From the NCBI GenBank assembly GCA_001599815.1, contig BCIA01000006.1, positions 3,970,961 through 4,034,960 on the forward strand: 64,000 nucleotides of DNA, in the 5' to 3' direction. The DNA comes from Furcasterigmium furcatum. Taxonomy: Eukaryota > Ascomycota > Sordariomycetes > Glomerellales > Plectosphaerellaceae. This document shows, piece by piece, positions 34,016 through 45,600 of this stretch. Under the pieces are notes generated by a model. That model did no database searches and was not told where the DNA came from. It saw only the letters and a list, made by a program, of their open reading frames with translations. The translations under genes were made by a program, and so were the position numbers. Positions within the stretch are counted from its first letter, which is position 1; each line of letters starts with the position of its first letter.

Positions 34016-35966
34016 ATGGACGGAATGGATATGTCTGGCATGGGGGGCATGGACATGGGCTCCTCCATGTTCAGAATCACCAACGAGGGCCTGTCGCACG
34101 ACTTCTGGTACATCATCGCGGCCCTCGTGTCTTGCCTCTTTGTCTTCAGGATATTGACATGGTCGGAATCGCGATGGAGGTATTTCCCCCCGAGCCAGTG
34201 AGTGCATCACAGGACGCTGTTCCAATGCTGACACGGAGGTCTCCAGGCTGCGGACCGCGAGGACTCATCCAACGTCGCATCCCTCACGCCCTTCGAATAT
34301 TTTCCGGCAAGGATTTGCTACAACGACAGCCATATTCCGTGAGATGGGCCATCCTCGCCTCTGGCTCATCCATCGTCCCTCCTTGTCTTGGCTCAACCCC
34401 CCGCCCTTGGGCCGAGTCCTGCTCCTCCTGGCCTACTGGGCCGTCATCATCTACATGCTTGTCTGGAAGGCAGTCGTCAAGGACGCATACTTCTGGGAGC
34501 GCATCGGCTACCGGGCAGGCTGGGTGAGCATCATGCAGGTTCCGCTGCTGTACCTACTCTCCGCCAAGTGCTCCCTCATCGGATACCTCGTCGGCTCGAG
34601 CCATGAACGCCTCAACTGGCTGCATCGCTGGGTTGGACGGACGCTCCTGGTGACCGCCACCATCCACGGATTCCACTTCTACACGGAATGGGTTCGCGCG
34701 GATATGGTCGAGCTCGAGATGCAGATGATGAGCAAGATCGTCCCGTATGGCTTCGGGGCTTGGGCGGTTCTCCTCTGGACGCTCGTTGTTTCCGTCGCCC
34801 CCCTCCGGCGCGTGGCGTATGAGCTCTTCGTCTTCCAGCACATCGCTGCCGCCGCCGTCCTTCTCTGGCTGCTGTATGTTCACGTGCCCCAGTATGCTCG
34901 CTACTACATCTGGTTCGCGGTCGGCGCCTGGGCATTCGACCGCGCAGGCCGACTCGTCCTCTTCATCTGCGTCAACTACATCCCAGTGATCCGGACGAGA
35001 TCATCGAAAGCATGCCGCTGCGCGTGCACATCCAAGCGCCCGTGGTTCGGACACCCCGCCGATATCCGAGCTGTCGACGATAACGTCACCGTCGTCTCGG
35101 TGCATCATACCATTTCTCGGTGGCGGCCCGGACAGCACTTCTATGTTTGGATTCCCCGGCTGGGACTGCTCGAAAGCCATCCTTACACGGTCATGTGCAG
35201 GTCTCCCTGTGGCTGCGGGCTGCAGTTCGTGGTCCGCAAGCATAACGGATTCTCACGAAAGCTTCACGACTTTGGGAGAAAACACCCAGGCGGCAGTGCA
35301 ATAACCACGGCCCTGGTGACGGGACCCTATGGTAGCCCGGCTGCATGGCACACTTTCGAGACGCTTCTGCTGATATCGGGATCGACCGGGGCTTCATTCA
35401 CGCTGTCGATTCTCCAGGGGGTGCTGAGTCCGAGCAGGGAGAGGGAGACGTGCAACCGGCGCGTGGACGTCCTTTGCATGGCGCGTACGAGGAGCGAGTT
35501 GGATTTCTACGCAGGTCAAATCAGGCGACTGGCAAAAGAGGCCAAAACAGACGGACTTCGCCTCCAGGTCAAGCTGGTCTTGACAGGCGCTGATGCCGAA
35601 GACGAGACGTCCTCCGAGGAGAGTGAGACGTCTGAGAAGATCGCCCTGCCCCCTGCGCATGATATGGAGGCAGGCCGAGGGAAGTGCAGCATGCGCTGCT
35701 GCGACGTGGATGCCGCTGGGAGCAGCCAGGGTGGAAGTGCCCCTGACCTTCAGCTGAGCTTGCAAACCTCCCGACCGGACATTGAGGACTTCATCCGGCG
35801 GCCCGTGGAGGCTGCCAGCGGTGAGACCTCGGTTGTCGTGTGCGCGGGCGGTTCGTTGACGTCTCGGGTCCGGAATGTGGTCTCGAGGTTATCGGATGAG
35901 AGAGCAGTACATAAAGGGTCCGGAGCACAGGGGATTCATCTTCATGTAGAGGAGTACTGTTTTTAG
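34016..35966 (+). CDS. Ferric/cupric reductase (FRE family) with Met-rich N-terminus
   Basis: Exons 34016-34179 and 34247-35966 (phase 2), 627 residues. The family moves electrons from NADPH via FAD and two hemes across the membrane to reduce Fe3+ or Cu2+. Visible: N-terminal methionines at 1, 4, 6, 9, 12, 14, 18; TM helices; a heme-binding ferric-reductase core (RLNWLHRWVGRTLLVTATIHGFHFY and FQHIAAAAVLLWLLYVHV, each with spaced histidines); FAD-binding WRPGQHFYVWIP...LLESHPYTV; NADPH-binding VTGPYGSP...LLLISGSTGASFTLSIL; and a C-terminal VVVCAGGSLTSRVRNVV. A Cys-containing acidic insert (EDETSSEESETSEK, then CSMRCCDVD) precedes the last strand. The Met pattern resembles CTR copper transporters, so copper is a plausible substrate. 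Confidence 0.9.
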
Positions 35967-36328
35967 CATGAGGTTGGTAGAGATGATCCATTAAGTTGGT
36001 CGCTCCGAGTGCGGCATCGGCATCTCTGTCGTAGGATTGATTGATGGCGTGATGGGTGTAAGTGAGGCCAAACTGCCGAACGAGCCAGTCGGAGGTGGCG
36101 AGATCTGCGCCAAGACCAGTCAGTGGACGGAAAAGCCGTTCTGCTCGGCGGGAGGCGCTGGAAGCCGAACTCGGTGCCGTTAGATCCGACCTCTTCGCCC
36201 CCTCCGCACTTCGGCTCGGCCAACGGAGCGGCGTCTATTGATGATGACGACCTCGCAGACGGTGAGAAGACCGACACAAACCTCAGTCTTCTCACACCTT
36301 GCGTCTCCGGCTCGACATCTCCGCCGCG
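35967..36328. other. Intergenic region between reductase and MFS gene
   Basis: 362 bp between two same-strand genes. No terminator or regulatory element that I can name. Confidence 0.5.
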
Positions 36329-37843
36329 ATGTCCAGCACTCAAGCACACTCAGCGCCGTCGATGCGCAAGTCGCCGGCAGCATGGTTCCTCCACGAGTCC
36401 GGCCTTGCGTCCCTCCACCAGACCGGGCGCGATGCGATGCTGATCATCCTGTCGCGGACATGTCGCATGTTTGCCTTTGGCGGCGTCTCCCTCACGATAG
36501 CCCTGTTCTTCTCTGAGCTCGGCTTCTCGGATTTCCGCATCGGCCTGTTCATGACGCTGACGCTCCTGGGAGACGTCGTCCTGGGCCTCCTCGTCACGCT
36601 CATGGCCGATGGCCTAGGTCGTCGCCGGGTCCTGTTGGCCGGGGGGCTGCTCATGGCTTTTTCAGGGGCCGTCTTTTCCATCTTCGAGAACTTTTGGCTT
36701 CTCCTCCTCGCTGCCGTCGTCGGCGTCGTCAGCGCCGGGGGTGGCGACTTTGGGCCGTTCCGGGCCATCGAGGAGTCGATGCTGTCGCACATCACCACGC
36801 CCAAAACAAGGGCCGATGTCCTGTCTTGGTACGTGACGAGCGCGAGCCTGGGATCCGCGGCCGGCACGGGCCTGGCAGGGAGGTTTGTCGAGACGTTGAA
36901 GGGCCGCGAAGGCTGGACCCTGACGCAGGCATACCATGCGACGTTCTGGATCTACATCGTCATGGGCGCGCTGAACATGGCCCTCGCCTTCTGCATGAGC
37001 AGCAAGTGCGAGATCAGCACGCAGGAACCGAAGGCCTCGGAGACTCGAGATGAGTCTGCGCAGGGCCTCCTCGACGAGTCTGATGAGGAGGACGGCGCCG
37101 TTCCGCAGCAGGCTCTTGCGGCGCCGGCCCCCCCAAAGACCACAAGTCGGTTCTCCCAGATATCGTCGGCCACTCGTGCGATCATGTACAAGTTGTGGTT
37201 TCTTCTCATCATCGACTCCCTGTCCGATGGCATGGCCTCTCAAACCCTGACCACATACTTCATTGATCGCAAGTTCGAGCTCTCCAAGACGGCCCTCGGA
37301 AACATCATGTCCACAGCCATGATCCTGGGCACAATCTCAACCGTGTTTGCCGGACCACTCGCGCGGCATCTGGGCCTCCTCAACACCATGGTCTTCACAC
37401 ACCTGCCGTCGTCAGTCGCCGTGCTGCTCTTCCCGGCGCCCAGCGGGCTTGTTCTCACCATCATCCTTCTCTTCGTGCGCATGGGCCTCAACCCAATGGA
37501 CCAGGCGCCCAGGGCGGCCTTCATCGCCGCCGTCGTGAAGCCCGACGAGCGCACGGCGGTCATGGGCATCACGAGCACGCTTCGAACCCTGGCCATGGCC
37601 GCTGGCCCTTCGGTTACGGGGACTCTCGCGGGAGAGGGCAAGTTCTGGATCGCATTTGTGGCGGGAGGAGCGCTGCGGATCACGTACGACGTCGGCCTGT
37701 GGGCAATGTTCGTCAACATGAGACTTCACGCCCACGAGACCAATGACGATGAGCAAGAAGACGTCAGCCTGCGGGCACAGCCGGTCGACGAAGAGGAGGC
37801 GGCATCCGAGTCATTACCCGCCGATGCACGAGCAAGGCGGTGA
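36329..37843 (+). CDS. MFS transporter, substrate unknown
   Basis: Single exon, 504 residues from ATG 36329. About 12 membrane segments, e.g. FAFGGVSLTIALFFSELGF, IGLFMTLTLLGDVVLGLLVTLMADGLGRRRVLL (MFS loop 2-3 signature with DGLGRRR), FWLLLLAAVVGVVSAGGGDFGPF, FWIYIVMGALNMALAFCM, then a charged central loop (SDEEDGAVPQ) and a second six-helix half (LWFLLIIDSLSDGMASQTLTTYF, LLFVRMGLNPMDQAPRAAFIAAVV). The middle loop and C-terminus are cytosolic. It follows the metalloreductase on the same strand by 362 bp. Family features do not tell the substrate; its place in the cluster hints at metal or siderophore export/import, which is inference only. Confidence 0.85.
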   Translation: MSSTQAHSAPSMRKSPAAWFLHESGLASLHQTGRDAMLIILSRTCRMFAFGGVSLTIALFFSELGFSDFRIGLFMTLTLLGDVVLGLLVTLMADGLGRRRVLLAGGLLMAFSGAVFSIFENFWLLLLAAVVGVVSAGGGDFGPFRAIEESMLSHITTPKTRADVLSWYVTSASLGSAAGTGLAGRFVETLKGREGWTLTQAYHATFWIYIVMGALNMALAFCMSSKCEISTQEPKASETRDESAQGLLDESDEEDGAVPQQALAAPAPPKTTSRFSQISSATRAIMYKLWFLLIIDSLSDGMASQTLTTYFIDRKFELSKTALGNIMSTAMILGTISTVFAGPLARHLGLLNTMVFTHLPSSVAVLLFPAPSGLVLTIILLFVRMGLNPMDQAPRAAFIAAVVKPDERTAVMGITSTLRTLAMAAGPSVTGTLAGEGKFWIAFVAGGALRITYDVGLWAMFVNMRLHAHETNDDEQEDVSLRAQPVDEEEAASESLPADARARR

Positions 37844-40666
37844 ACCATAGACCACGTTGCGCAGACTTTAGATCGAGCCTTAGATGATGAATATGACCTC
37901 TTTTTCAACTCGAGAAAAGTAGCATTGGATAGCCTTTGATGGGTTTAGAGATGCATTTCAGAACGACCATGTCGAAAGATTTCAGATCCAACCCTGGATA
38001 ATTGAGGTGATCTCTCTCTTGACTCTGAAATCAAGGTAGCCTCTTGCTGAATTAGAGATAATTCTCAGACATCTGAGGTCTAGGTTGTAGATCCCAACCC
38101 AACATAACTCAGGAGTAGGGTACCCCTAAGACACCCGCTTTCCTTGGGAATTATCATCCAGACTCGATTAAAAGGTATTCTGAGTGAGCATGAGTTTGTC
38201 AACACTTGCTGTCTCAGAGAACCGACCCAAGTCATCAAGCCAACAATATCTACGAGAAACCCGATATGCAGCAGAGGGCTCATACCCCTGAACTCAAACC
38301 TCTTCCCCCTCAGGCTTCATCATCTCCCCTCGCGAGTCCTATCGCACAAGGGAGGTAGAGCTGCAGATTGGGGCCTGCAGATCAGTGTTTATGGGGTCTT
38401 CTTCTACGAATACTAGCTCTGCGGACCTAACTGGACGAGACATTTTCCAAGTTTTCAGGACATACATACCACTAGACATGGAGGCCCTGTCACCTGTTCG
38501 CGATGGGAAGACATGTTTGGATTCGTGCTGGGCATGGTGCTGAGGGAGCTCGGGGACGGCTGCTGCTGATCCGTCTTGGCCAGCTGTCCAAAGGGAAGAA
38601 AACCCCTTGCTGGATGAAGTGGCTGGCTTCTGGAAGATGTCTATGGATGATGATCATGACGATGATGGACCCAGCTGCGCCAAAGGTCATCTGACCTACG
38701 CCCAGGGCGTACTATCTCCCCTCGTACATCCGGGCTAATGCTTGCGCATGCAGAGAGGGAGTCGCAAAAGAAAGCGCCAGCAGAAGAAGAGGTCCGGCTC
38801 CCTGAAGTGCCGAAGAAGAAGCAGCGGGTCGCCCGGAGCGGTTCGAGAAACGGTCAAGTGACTCTCGCCTCCGCCGCCGTAGGACTAGTAATTCACGCAT
38901 CTCCAGCACCATCACTCACCGCTCTTCAGTCTCATCCTTCGCTCAGCCCCTCGCCCGGAGATCTTTCGCTGCCAGTCATCCCATCCATCCCGTCTTGGCC
39001 CGTCTCGGGAGCATCATCGACGACCTGCCAGAAGGCCCCGTGTGCATGTCGCGCGCCCAAAGCCACCACCAACCTTGCCACCCCACGCGCGTAGACTTGA
39101 CTTACACCCGGCGACGAGAGATTCTCCGAGCTGCCCCCTGCAAACATCATCCACAATGCGATGCCGAGTGTCACCGCCGGAAAGCATCTTCATTCGCTCA
39201 GGGCTCCGTCCGGGGAACCAACCCGGGCAAATCCCGGACGCGCACCGCCCCCGATGCCTCCTCGACAATGGACCACCACCGGACAGGGGTTCGGGGAGTT
39301 GCCCGTCATCGTCGTCCCTCGTGAGACTTGAACATGTCGTGCGCCCTCGCGGATCGTGTTCCGGTTGCGAGGCAATCAAGACAGGGCGCGTACTGGTAGC
39401 ACACACCCGGATGTGTCTGTCCTATTCACGCAAACCTGATGCCATGCCATGCCATGCCATGCCGTCCTGACTGACACGGCCCGTCCGAACATCATCGGGC
39501 AGGCGCAGCGTCGGAGACAGACCGCGCCGCTGCCTCGTTTTGCTTGCTTTTTCGCGCCGCCGCCTTGGTCCTGGGCATCACCGGTGAAGATATGCCCCCC
39601 GGTCCGCGGACACTCACCGACTCCATCCGCCGCCGTCGCCGCGCATCTCGAAAGCCACAATCCCACAACGGTCCCGGGTATCGTCTAGTCTGCTTCTCCC
39701 AAGCCCGCCTCAAGGCCCGCATCGGCACCTCACCTAAGGTTCCCCGATGCCTATCTCCCCTCCAGCACACATCAAGGTAACGTACATACATGTACATACA
39801 TACGTGCAGCAACATATGATCCTTCCCCCCGGTCCTCCGGAAACAAGGGGGCCGCCCTGTCTCATCGGGGCCTCGCCTCCCACCAACACGGCACGCCTAC
39901 AGCGCAAGCCTCGGCGAAGGATTCTGCATCGGGCCACCACCCCCATGCAGAAACGCACTGATACCTTCACCCTCCATTACCATTGCCGTACCTACCGCGG
40001 AGGGGCCGGCCGGCCACCTCCCAGTGCCCAGGCAGAAGGAGGCGCAACCCTGCCGCCGTTGCAGTGCCGTCGGTGGCTGCCACGCGAGACGACCGTCCCA
40101 TCGGGTTTTCGCCCGCACAGCCGTCGGCCAAGACCTCCTTCTTCTCTTCTCCCCTCCACGGGGAGTGTCGGCAGCGAAGCAGCCCGAGAGTTCTCGGCGA
40201 AAACTGATGCCGGCGGGACAGCGAGGCACTGGTAGACAGTAGGCACGTTGAGGTCGGCGCTTAAGGAATCATGATCAATCCCATTCATCTCCGGATGTCG
40301 TCCCCCCCGGTCCCCCGGTGAGAAATAAAACAGACTCGCAAACGCATGGAAAGCGCTCATTACAAATCCCATATCCGTAACCATAAACCATCGCCTGGGG
40401 GGCGATCCGGCTCCATGTCTCCTCCACTGGCCGAGGACCATCCGTGGTCGCTCCCTTCCTTTCCCATCCGTTTCGTGTCCCTGTGAACGATTGTCTATCA
40501 TCATGGTATCCCGCTGAAAGGATCTGCCTCGGTATAGAACGCCGTGCAAAGAAAAATCAAGTCATAACCCGGTCTCTGAGACCACCCGTAAAACTCTTTT
40601 TTCGCCGCGTAAAATGTCATCGCTGGTGCTGGTGCTGCTGCATGCTGGTGCTTCATGTTGGAGAAA
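37844..40666. other. Gene-poor region (about 2.8 kb)
   Basis: Lies between facing stop codons at 37843 (+) and 40667 (-). The left part (37850-38450) is AT-rich. The right part (38700-40500) is GC-rich with overlapping open frames on all strands, none with a recognisable domain. It contains an ATGCC pentanucleotide repeat (39439-39463) and a TACATACATG-type AT repeat near 39783-39805. No gene called. Confidence 0.55.
39439..39463. repeat. (ATGCC)5 microsatellite
   Basis: Five perfect tandem copies of ATGCC in non-coding DNA. Likely length-variable between strains. Confidence 0.9.
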
Positions 40667-42623
40667 TCATCGCGGAGAGTCGCCCATTAGGAGGCCTTCC
40701 CGCTCCGTCGGCTCGACGGCCGTCTCGACGTCCCTGATGGGCTCGTCGAAGCGGCCGCCTTCCTCCTTGATGTAGAGGCTGAGGAAGGCTCCGACAATGG
40801 TGATGGCGCCGGTCGTCCACCAGGCAAGTCCCGAGTAGCCGGTCCGGAGGCCGAGTGCGTAGAAGAAGCCCGAGATCGTGGGGCCGAAGGCCCGCGACAG
40901 GCTGGCGGTAGAGGCCGCGACTCCGTTGATCGTCCCGAGGGTCGTCAGGTTCGGCGCCGAGTTGGTCAGGAGGATCGCGTTGCTCGGATACGCCATCGTC
41001 GAGAAGGTGCACTTCCAGATGACCATGATGTAAATGCCCGTCATCCGGAGGTTCTCGGGCAGGAGAGCCAGGTACGGCGTGGCCAGATAGAGGAGGAAGT
41101 AGGAGAGGGCGACGATCCGGAAGGTTCGCAGTGCTCCCACCCTCTTCACCACCACCGGGCAGAGGAACGCATTTGCCACCATCGAGTATACGCCCTGCAC
41201 AGCCAGGATAAACCCAATGGCCTTGGTCTCCATGCCAAATCCGCCCACGAACTTGAACGGGAGGTGCTGATCCGGATGAGTCGGCGGCTCGGTGCTGAGG
41301 AAGACGGGGAACAGCTGGTCAAAGGTCATAGTGTGGCTGATTTTCAGTTAGATCGCCATCATCTCAGTTTGTCCGAGTCAAGATACTCACAAAGCGAGGA
41401 TGCCGTAGGAAATAATGTTGAGAATGACGGGCTTCGTGAAAATCTTTGGCTTTTCAACTTCCATCATCTCTGAGCTCACATCCGACATGGCATCGAGATC
41501 GAGAGATTCGCGTGGCTCGGGGCCAGAGGACGTGCTGAGATGAGGCGAGTTCTCAGTCGATCGGTAAGCAGGGAGCTGTTCTTCGTCGAGCAGAGCCTGC
41601 TTCTCGGCCTTCCTGGCCGTGAGTTGGCAGTTGTTGGACGACACCCACGACAAAAGTCGCTTTCCGAGCTCCACACCGGGATCCATGCGGTGCTTCTTCT
41701 CAGAGTGCGTCTCCTCGAAGAAAAGGAAACCAATGATCACACCACAGGCAACGGCGCAGGCGCTGAAGAGATTCGGCAAAAGGTAGGGGAACCGTTCCCA
41801 AATGGTGCCAGGGGGAAACAGTTCAGGATAGCTGATGCACGGCCGTGCCAGGGCTCCTCCGATCATGGGGCCAATGATGGATCTAGACAAGGTTCAGCAA
41901 ACGGCAGAGATTCCACAAGTCAGAGGGCAAACGTACCCGAGGCACCATACGATGGGCATAAGCGTGTACGCGCGTGCTGTACAGAGTGTTAGCCGGGATG
42001 TGCGGCGCCAAGAGGCTTCCTGTCTTGGAACGTACGTTGATGCTCCTTGACAGTGACCAGTTCTGCCACTGTCGTCTGCAGGACTCCGATGTTGCTGGGT
42101 TGCCTGTCAGTGCTGAATGGTTCTTGGTGGGCATCATCCGGCTTACCCATTCAAAAGTCCACCCAGCGCACGCGCGATGAGCGCAACAGTCAGGTTTGGC
42201 GCAAATCCAAAGACCAATACGCTCAGCGCAGTTCCAGCCAGACCTGTGAGAAGAACCGGCTTGCGACCAATCCTGTCACTCAGTTTCCCCCACAAGACTC
42301 CTGTCGAGAATTCGGCGAGTGTGAACGCAGATGTGACCATGCCGGCATAAACGGAGATCTTTGTCTTATCGTCGGTAATGTTGAAGTCCTCGACCATATA
42401 GTAGATATACGGAAAGATGGACATGAAGGCGATCGGCTCGCATATTCTGCAGAGGGCTGGACGCAAGGTCTGGTTAGCCTGCACCCCAATGCGCCTGATA
42501 TTGGGGTAACTTACCCAAGACAAGCATTTGTCTCGCCGGAAAGGGAGGCAACTCGTCCTTGGAGACCTCTGACCCAGGGGCCTTGCCCTGGGAGCCCAAG
42601 GTCATGTAGCCCGGCCTCCTCAT
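40667..42623 (-). CDS. MFS transporter, ZIFL / YCR023C type
   Basis: Six exons: 42623-42515, 42456-42147, 42094-42036, 41976-41937, 41882-41391, 41336-40667, 559 residues, every junction in phase. N-terminal cysteine/family motif region ALCRICEPIAFMSIFPYIYYMVEDF, then GVLWGKLSDRIGRKPVLLTGL (MFS loop signature), LIARALGGLLNGNIGVLQTTVAELV, YTLMPIVWCLGSIIGPMIGGALARP. A long acidic/Ser-rich cytosolic loop (residues about 260-330) splits the two halves. The second half has FGMETKAIGFILAVQGVYSM and APNLTTLGTINGVAASTASLSRAFGPTISG. This is the zinc-induced-facilitator-like group of fungal/plant MFS proteins. The substrate in fungi is not established; drug/H+ or metal-chelate transport is possible. 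Confidence 0.9.
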
Positions 42624-45600
42624 GGCGATGATCCGGAGAAGATGTCTTTTGAGTCGTAATGTCGTTCGCCGGCTACTGCTGGTGAGATGGTCTGTATCCT
42701 TCCAGTTGCCTCTGTCAGCCGCCTCAACCCAGCATGCAAGTGTCGTGTGTCGTGTGTCTTAGACTGCTCGTCTTGGTTGTGGCTGGAGGGCAGACAATAT
42801 ATAGCAGGATGTCCAAGCCCAGGGATCGTCGACCGGGACTGGGTCAGTTGAGGCTAAGACAGCGAGAGCGGTTTGGCAGACGAATACTGATGTCAGAAAA
42901 AGCAAGGGCAGGTAGAAAAAGAAAAGGGCCTCGAAACTGAAGCCCCCAGAGGGCGTGGTTGGCGGCCCTATTAATGAGGGTGATGAGACGGAACGGGCTC
43001 AAGAGAGACCATGGCGGTAATGATGGGAAAGTGGGCTCCGACGTCAAGCCCAGGACCACCCCGGCCCGGGCTGGGCTGGGACTTGTCATTGGGACCGTCC
43101 TGGAGTACACGGACACGAATGGGATCTTTAGATTGGAACGGCGGTGACCCGACCAACAACGAAAAGACGATCCTCCTAGCTGTAGATGCGGCGAAACCTA
43201 AAGGATGGGTTCCCAGTCCAGCGCCCCGGCTTGACGTCCGTGGGGCTTTCCCTGGCCTGGCACCCCTCCCCCTGGCCCCTGGCCTTCTCCCCCCCGGCGG
43301 GTTGCCTTCGCACGGAGTGGATGCCCCCCTGTCAGGAGCAGAGGGGTCATGGGTCGTGTTCCCTTCTCGTACGTCGCAGCGACAGCGGGGCTGACTTGAG
43401 AAAGATCGGTAAGGGGCCTTGTTTTGCGTGGATGAGCCAGCTCCCTGGGCTCTTGGGAAAAGTCTGGGGAGGATGAGCAGGGGGCACGCAAACGTCGGGA
43501 TGTGTTGGTCCCAGAACAAAGTGGAATTCTTCCTTATTATCGGGTAGGACCTGTTTGCAGCTGCGATCAAAGAAGAAAGCTGACCCCCTTCCTGTAACCG
43601 AGGCTTGTGTGTACGAGTAGACACTACTTTTGCCCGAAGTATCGTCCCTTCGGCAATGATTGATTCCACAGCCCCGAAATGCCCTGCTTCTTTGACATGG
43701 GCCTGGCATTTGTGTTGACTCCTCTGTTGGTGATTGATAAACGGCCGGCTAGGGGCCAAACACGAAAAGCATGGCAGAAACAAGGCTCTCCCTGCCAGCG
43801 GTTGGCAGACCGCCCCTTACAGAGCCCGCTAGGAACCTGGAAGCCGTTCCCGGCAATTTTGCGGTGAGCGACTTCCAGAGGGGTTAGCATGCCTGTGCCA
43901 ATTGATTCCCAGATTCGAAGAGAAGCGAGACGATTTGCTTGAGATCTTGCATGGGCAGTGATACATCGTGCGTGCGTCTTTTGCCGGAAACTCCGAGCAT
44001 ACTCACAACGACCATGAAAGGAAGGCAAACGGCCATCATCGGATCTGCTGGCAAGCCAGAGAGCTAGTTGCTGATGAGGATGACGGATGAAGTGCGACCA
44101 CGTCGCGCGTCGACTGCCGCCGAGGTGACAAGAGTGGCGGTGTGTCCTCCCACGCGGAAGCCTGCCTGGTGAATGATCACTGCTAAGGCAGTGCTCGTGC
44201 GAATAGGAGAGGTGTCGAGCCGTCTGCGGATCACGCCCCCAGTCTTGATGCTGTCCCGTGACACTTCGGGACTTGCTTCAAGCGTTCTGAGTGGGTTTGG
44301 TTTTGGTTCACGGACGCAATCTCCCGTCATTTCACTGTCGGCCGAGAGCAGGGACGACAACAGACAATCCGTCCAGGCAAACCAGGCAAGTCCCTCGAAG
44401 ATCTGCAGGCTCATCCAGCGTGCCCCCCTTACATATGACGAACGGGCGTAATCTCGTCTGTCACGACCCTATGTGCAATATGTAGCGAGAGTTTCGGATA
44501 GCGTACCATGATCCACGACCCAGGACCGAATGCTGGGATGAACCAGTCGGGGTTCATGGACCAGGTGGGATTCTAGAAGAACCTGAAGCGCTGGCTGAAT
44601 GCTGGTGGGGTGTCCATACGAACCGACTTCGTTCTGAGAAAACTATCAACAGCCACAACCTCTCTAGGCCGGCTTTTGTTCGCGGAGAATCCATGCCAGA
44701 GAGTTTGCCAGCTCGCGTTGAGGCGTGGCGCACCGGGAAATGAGATGATGAAGTCGTATCCCTGTTGCGACCATGTGGCATGCTGGAAACCCGCGATCCA
44801 GGGTGCGGTGTATCGAGCACTCCCCTGCTCGGTTTGGCCGGCTAACATACTTGTACATATTACTGTGGGGGACAGTCGTTGAATCGTTGGGAGAACCAGC
44901 AAGCTGTCCTTGAGGATCAAACACTCCCGTCCATACATGCTGTATAGCGTATCATCGGGCAAGCAGCGCTGGTGCGTGGTAGGGTTTGCCAATGCCGAAT
45001 CAACTGGCCTGATTGTCTGGATGTTGCGCGCGCGGGCAAAAGGCGGTGATGGAAACTCGTGTCATGACTGGGAAATGAGCCCTGAAATGCTTGGTGACAA
45101 GGTTCAAGGGTATTTCTGCCACGCAGCCCACGCAGCTCAGACTGGGGTCAATGGACGCCCGTGCAACCGTCTCGCTGGGTCCTGTGTTCAGGCGAGTGCC
45201 GGAAGTGCAGCCGAGCTTTCAGGTCCTGGGTTCAATGTCATGCGAGACCGAAAAGTACCCCCAAAGTACCTCACAGCCGCCGCCAACCAACCGTTGCCAG
45301 CGCGTCAGCAAATCCAGGACCGACCTCGAGCGAAAGAGCTGGAGCTGGCTGTTTCGCCAATTTCATGCTCTTCAACTCAGAGCGAGGCGGCGCTGGTATT
45401 TGTTCTGTGTAAACGGGAAATGACTCGGCGAGTGTTACCTCAAGTGGTCAGTCCGGTCGGTAGGTATGCATGCATGTCATGCAGCAAGGCGAAGCCTCTG
45501 CCGTGCGTGGTAAAGCAATTCGACTGAATGTAGGGATGGACCAGAACCTCGGGCCTAACGGCTCATCCCCGCGGCTTTTCCACACAGTAAGAAGGCCTCC

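Noticed and set aside
37880..38130. C/D-box snoRNA suggested by ATGATGA and CTGA sequences
   Set aside because: Box spacing and terminal stem do not fit; the motifs are too short to support a call.
38700..40500. Additional genes in the GC-rich part of the gap after the MFS transporter
   Set aside because: Many overlapping frames on both strands, none with recognisable domains, consistent codon pattern or splice structure.
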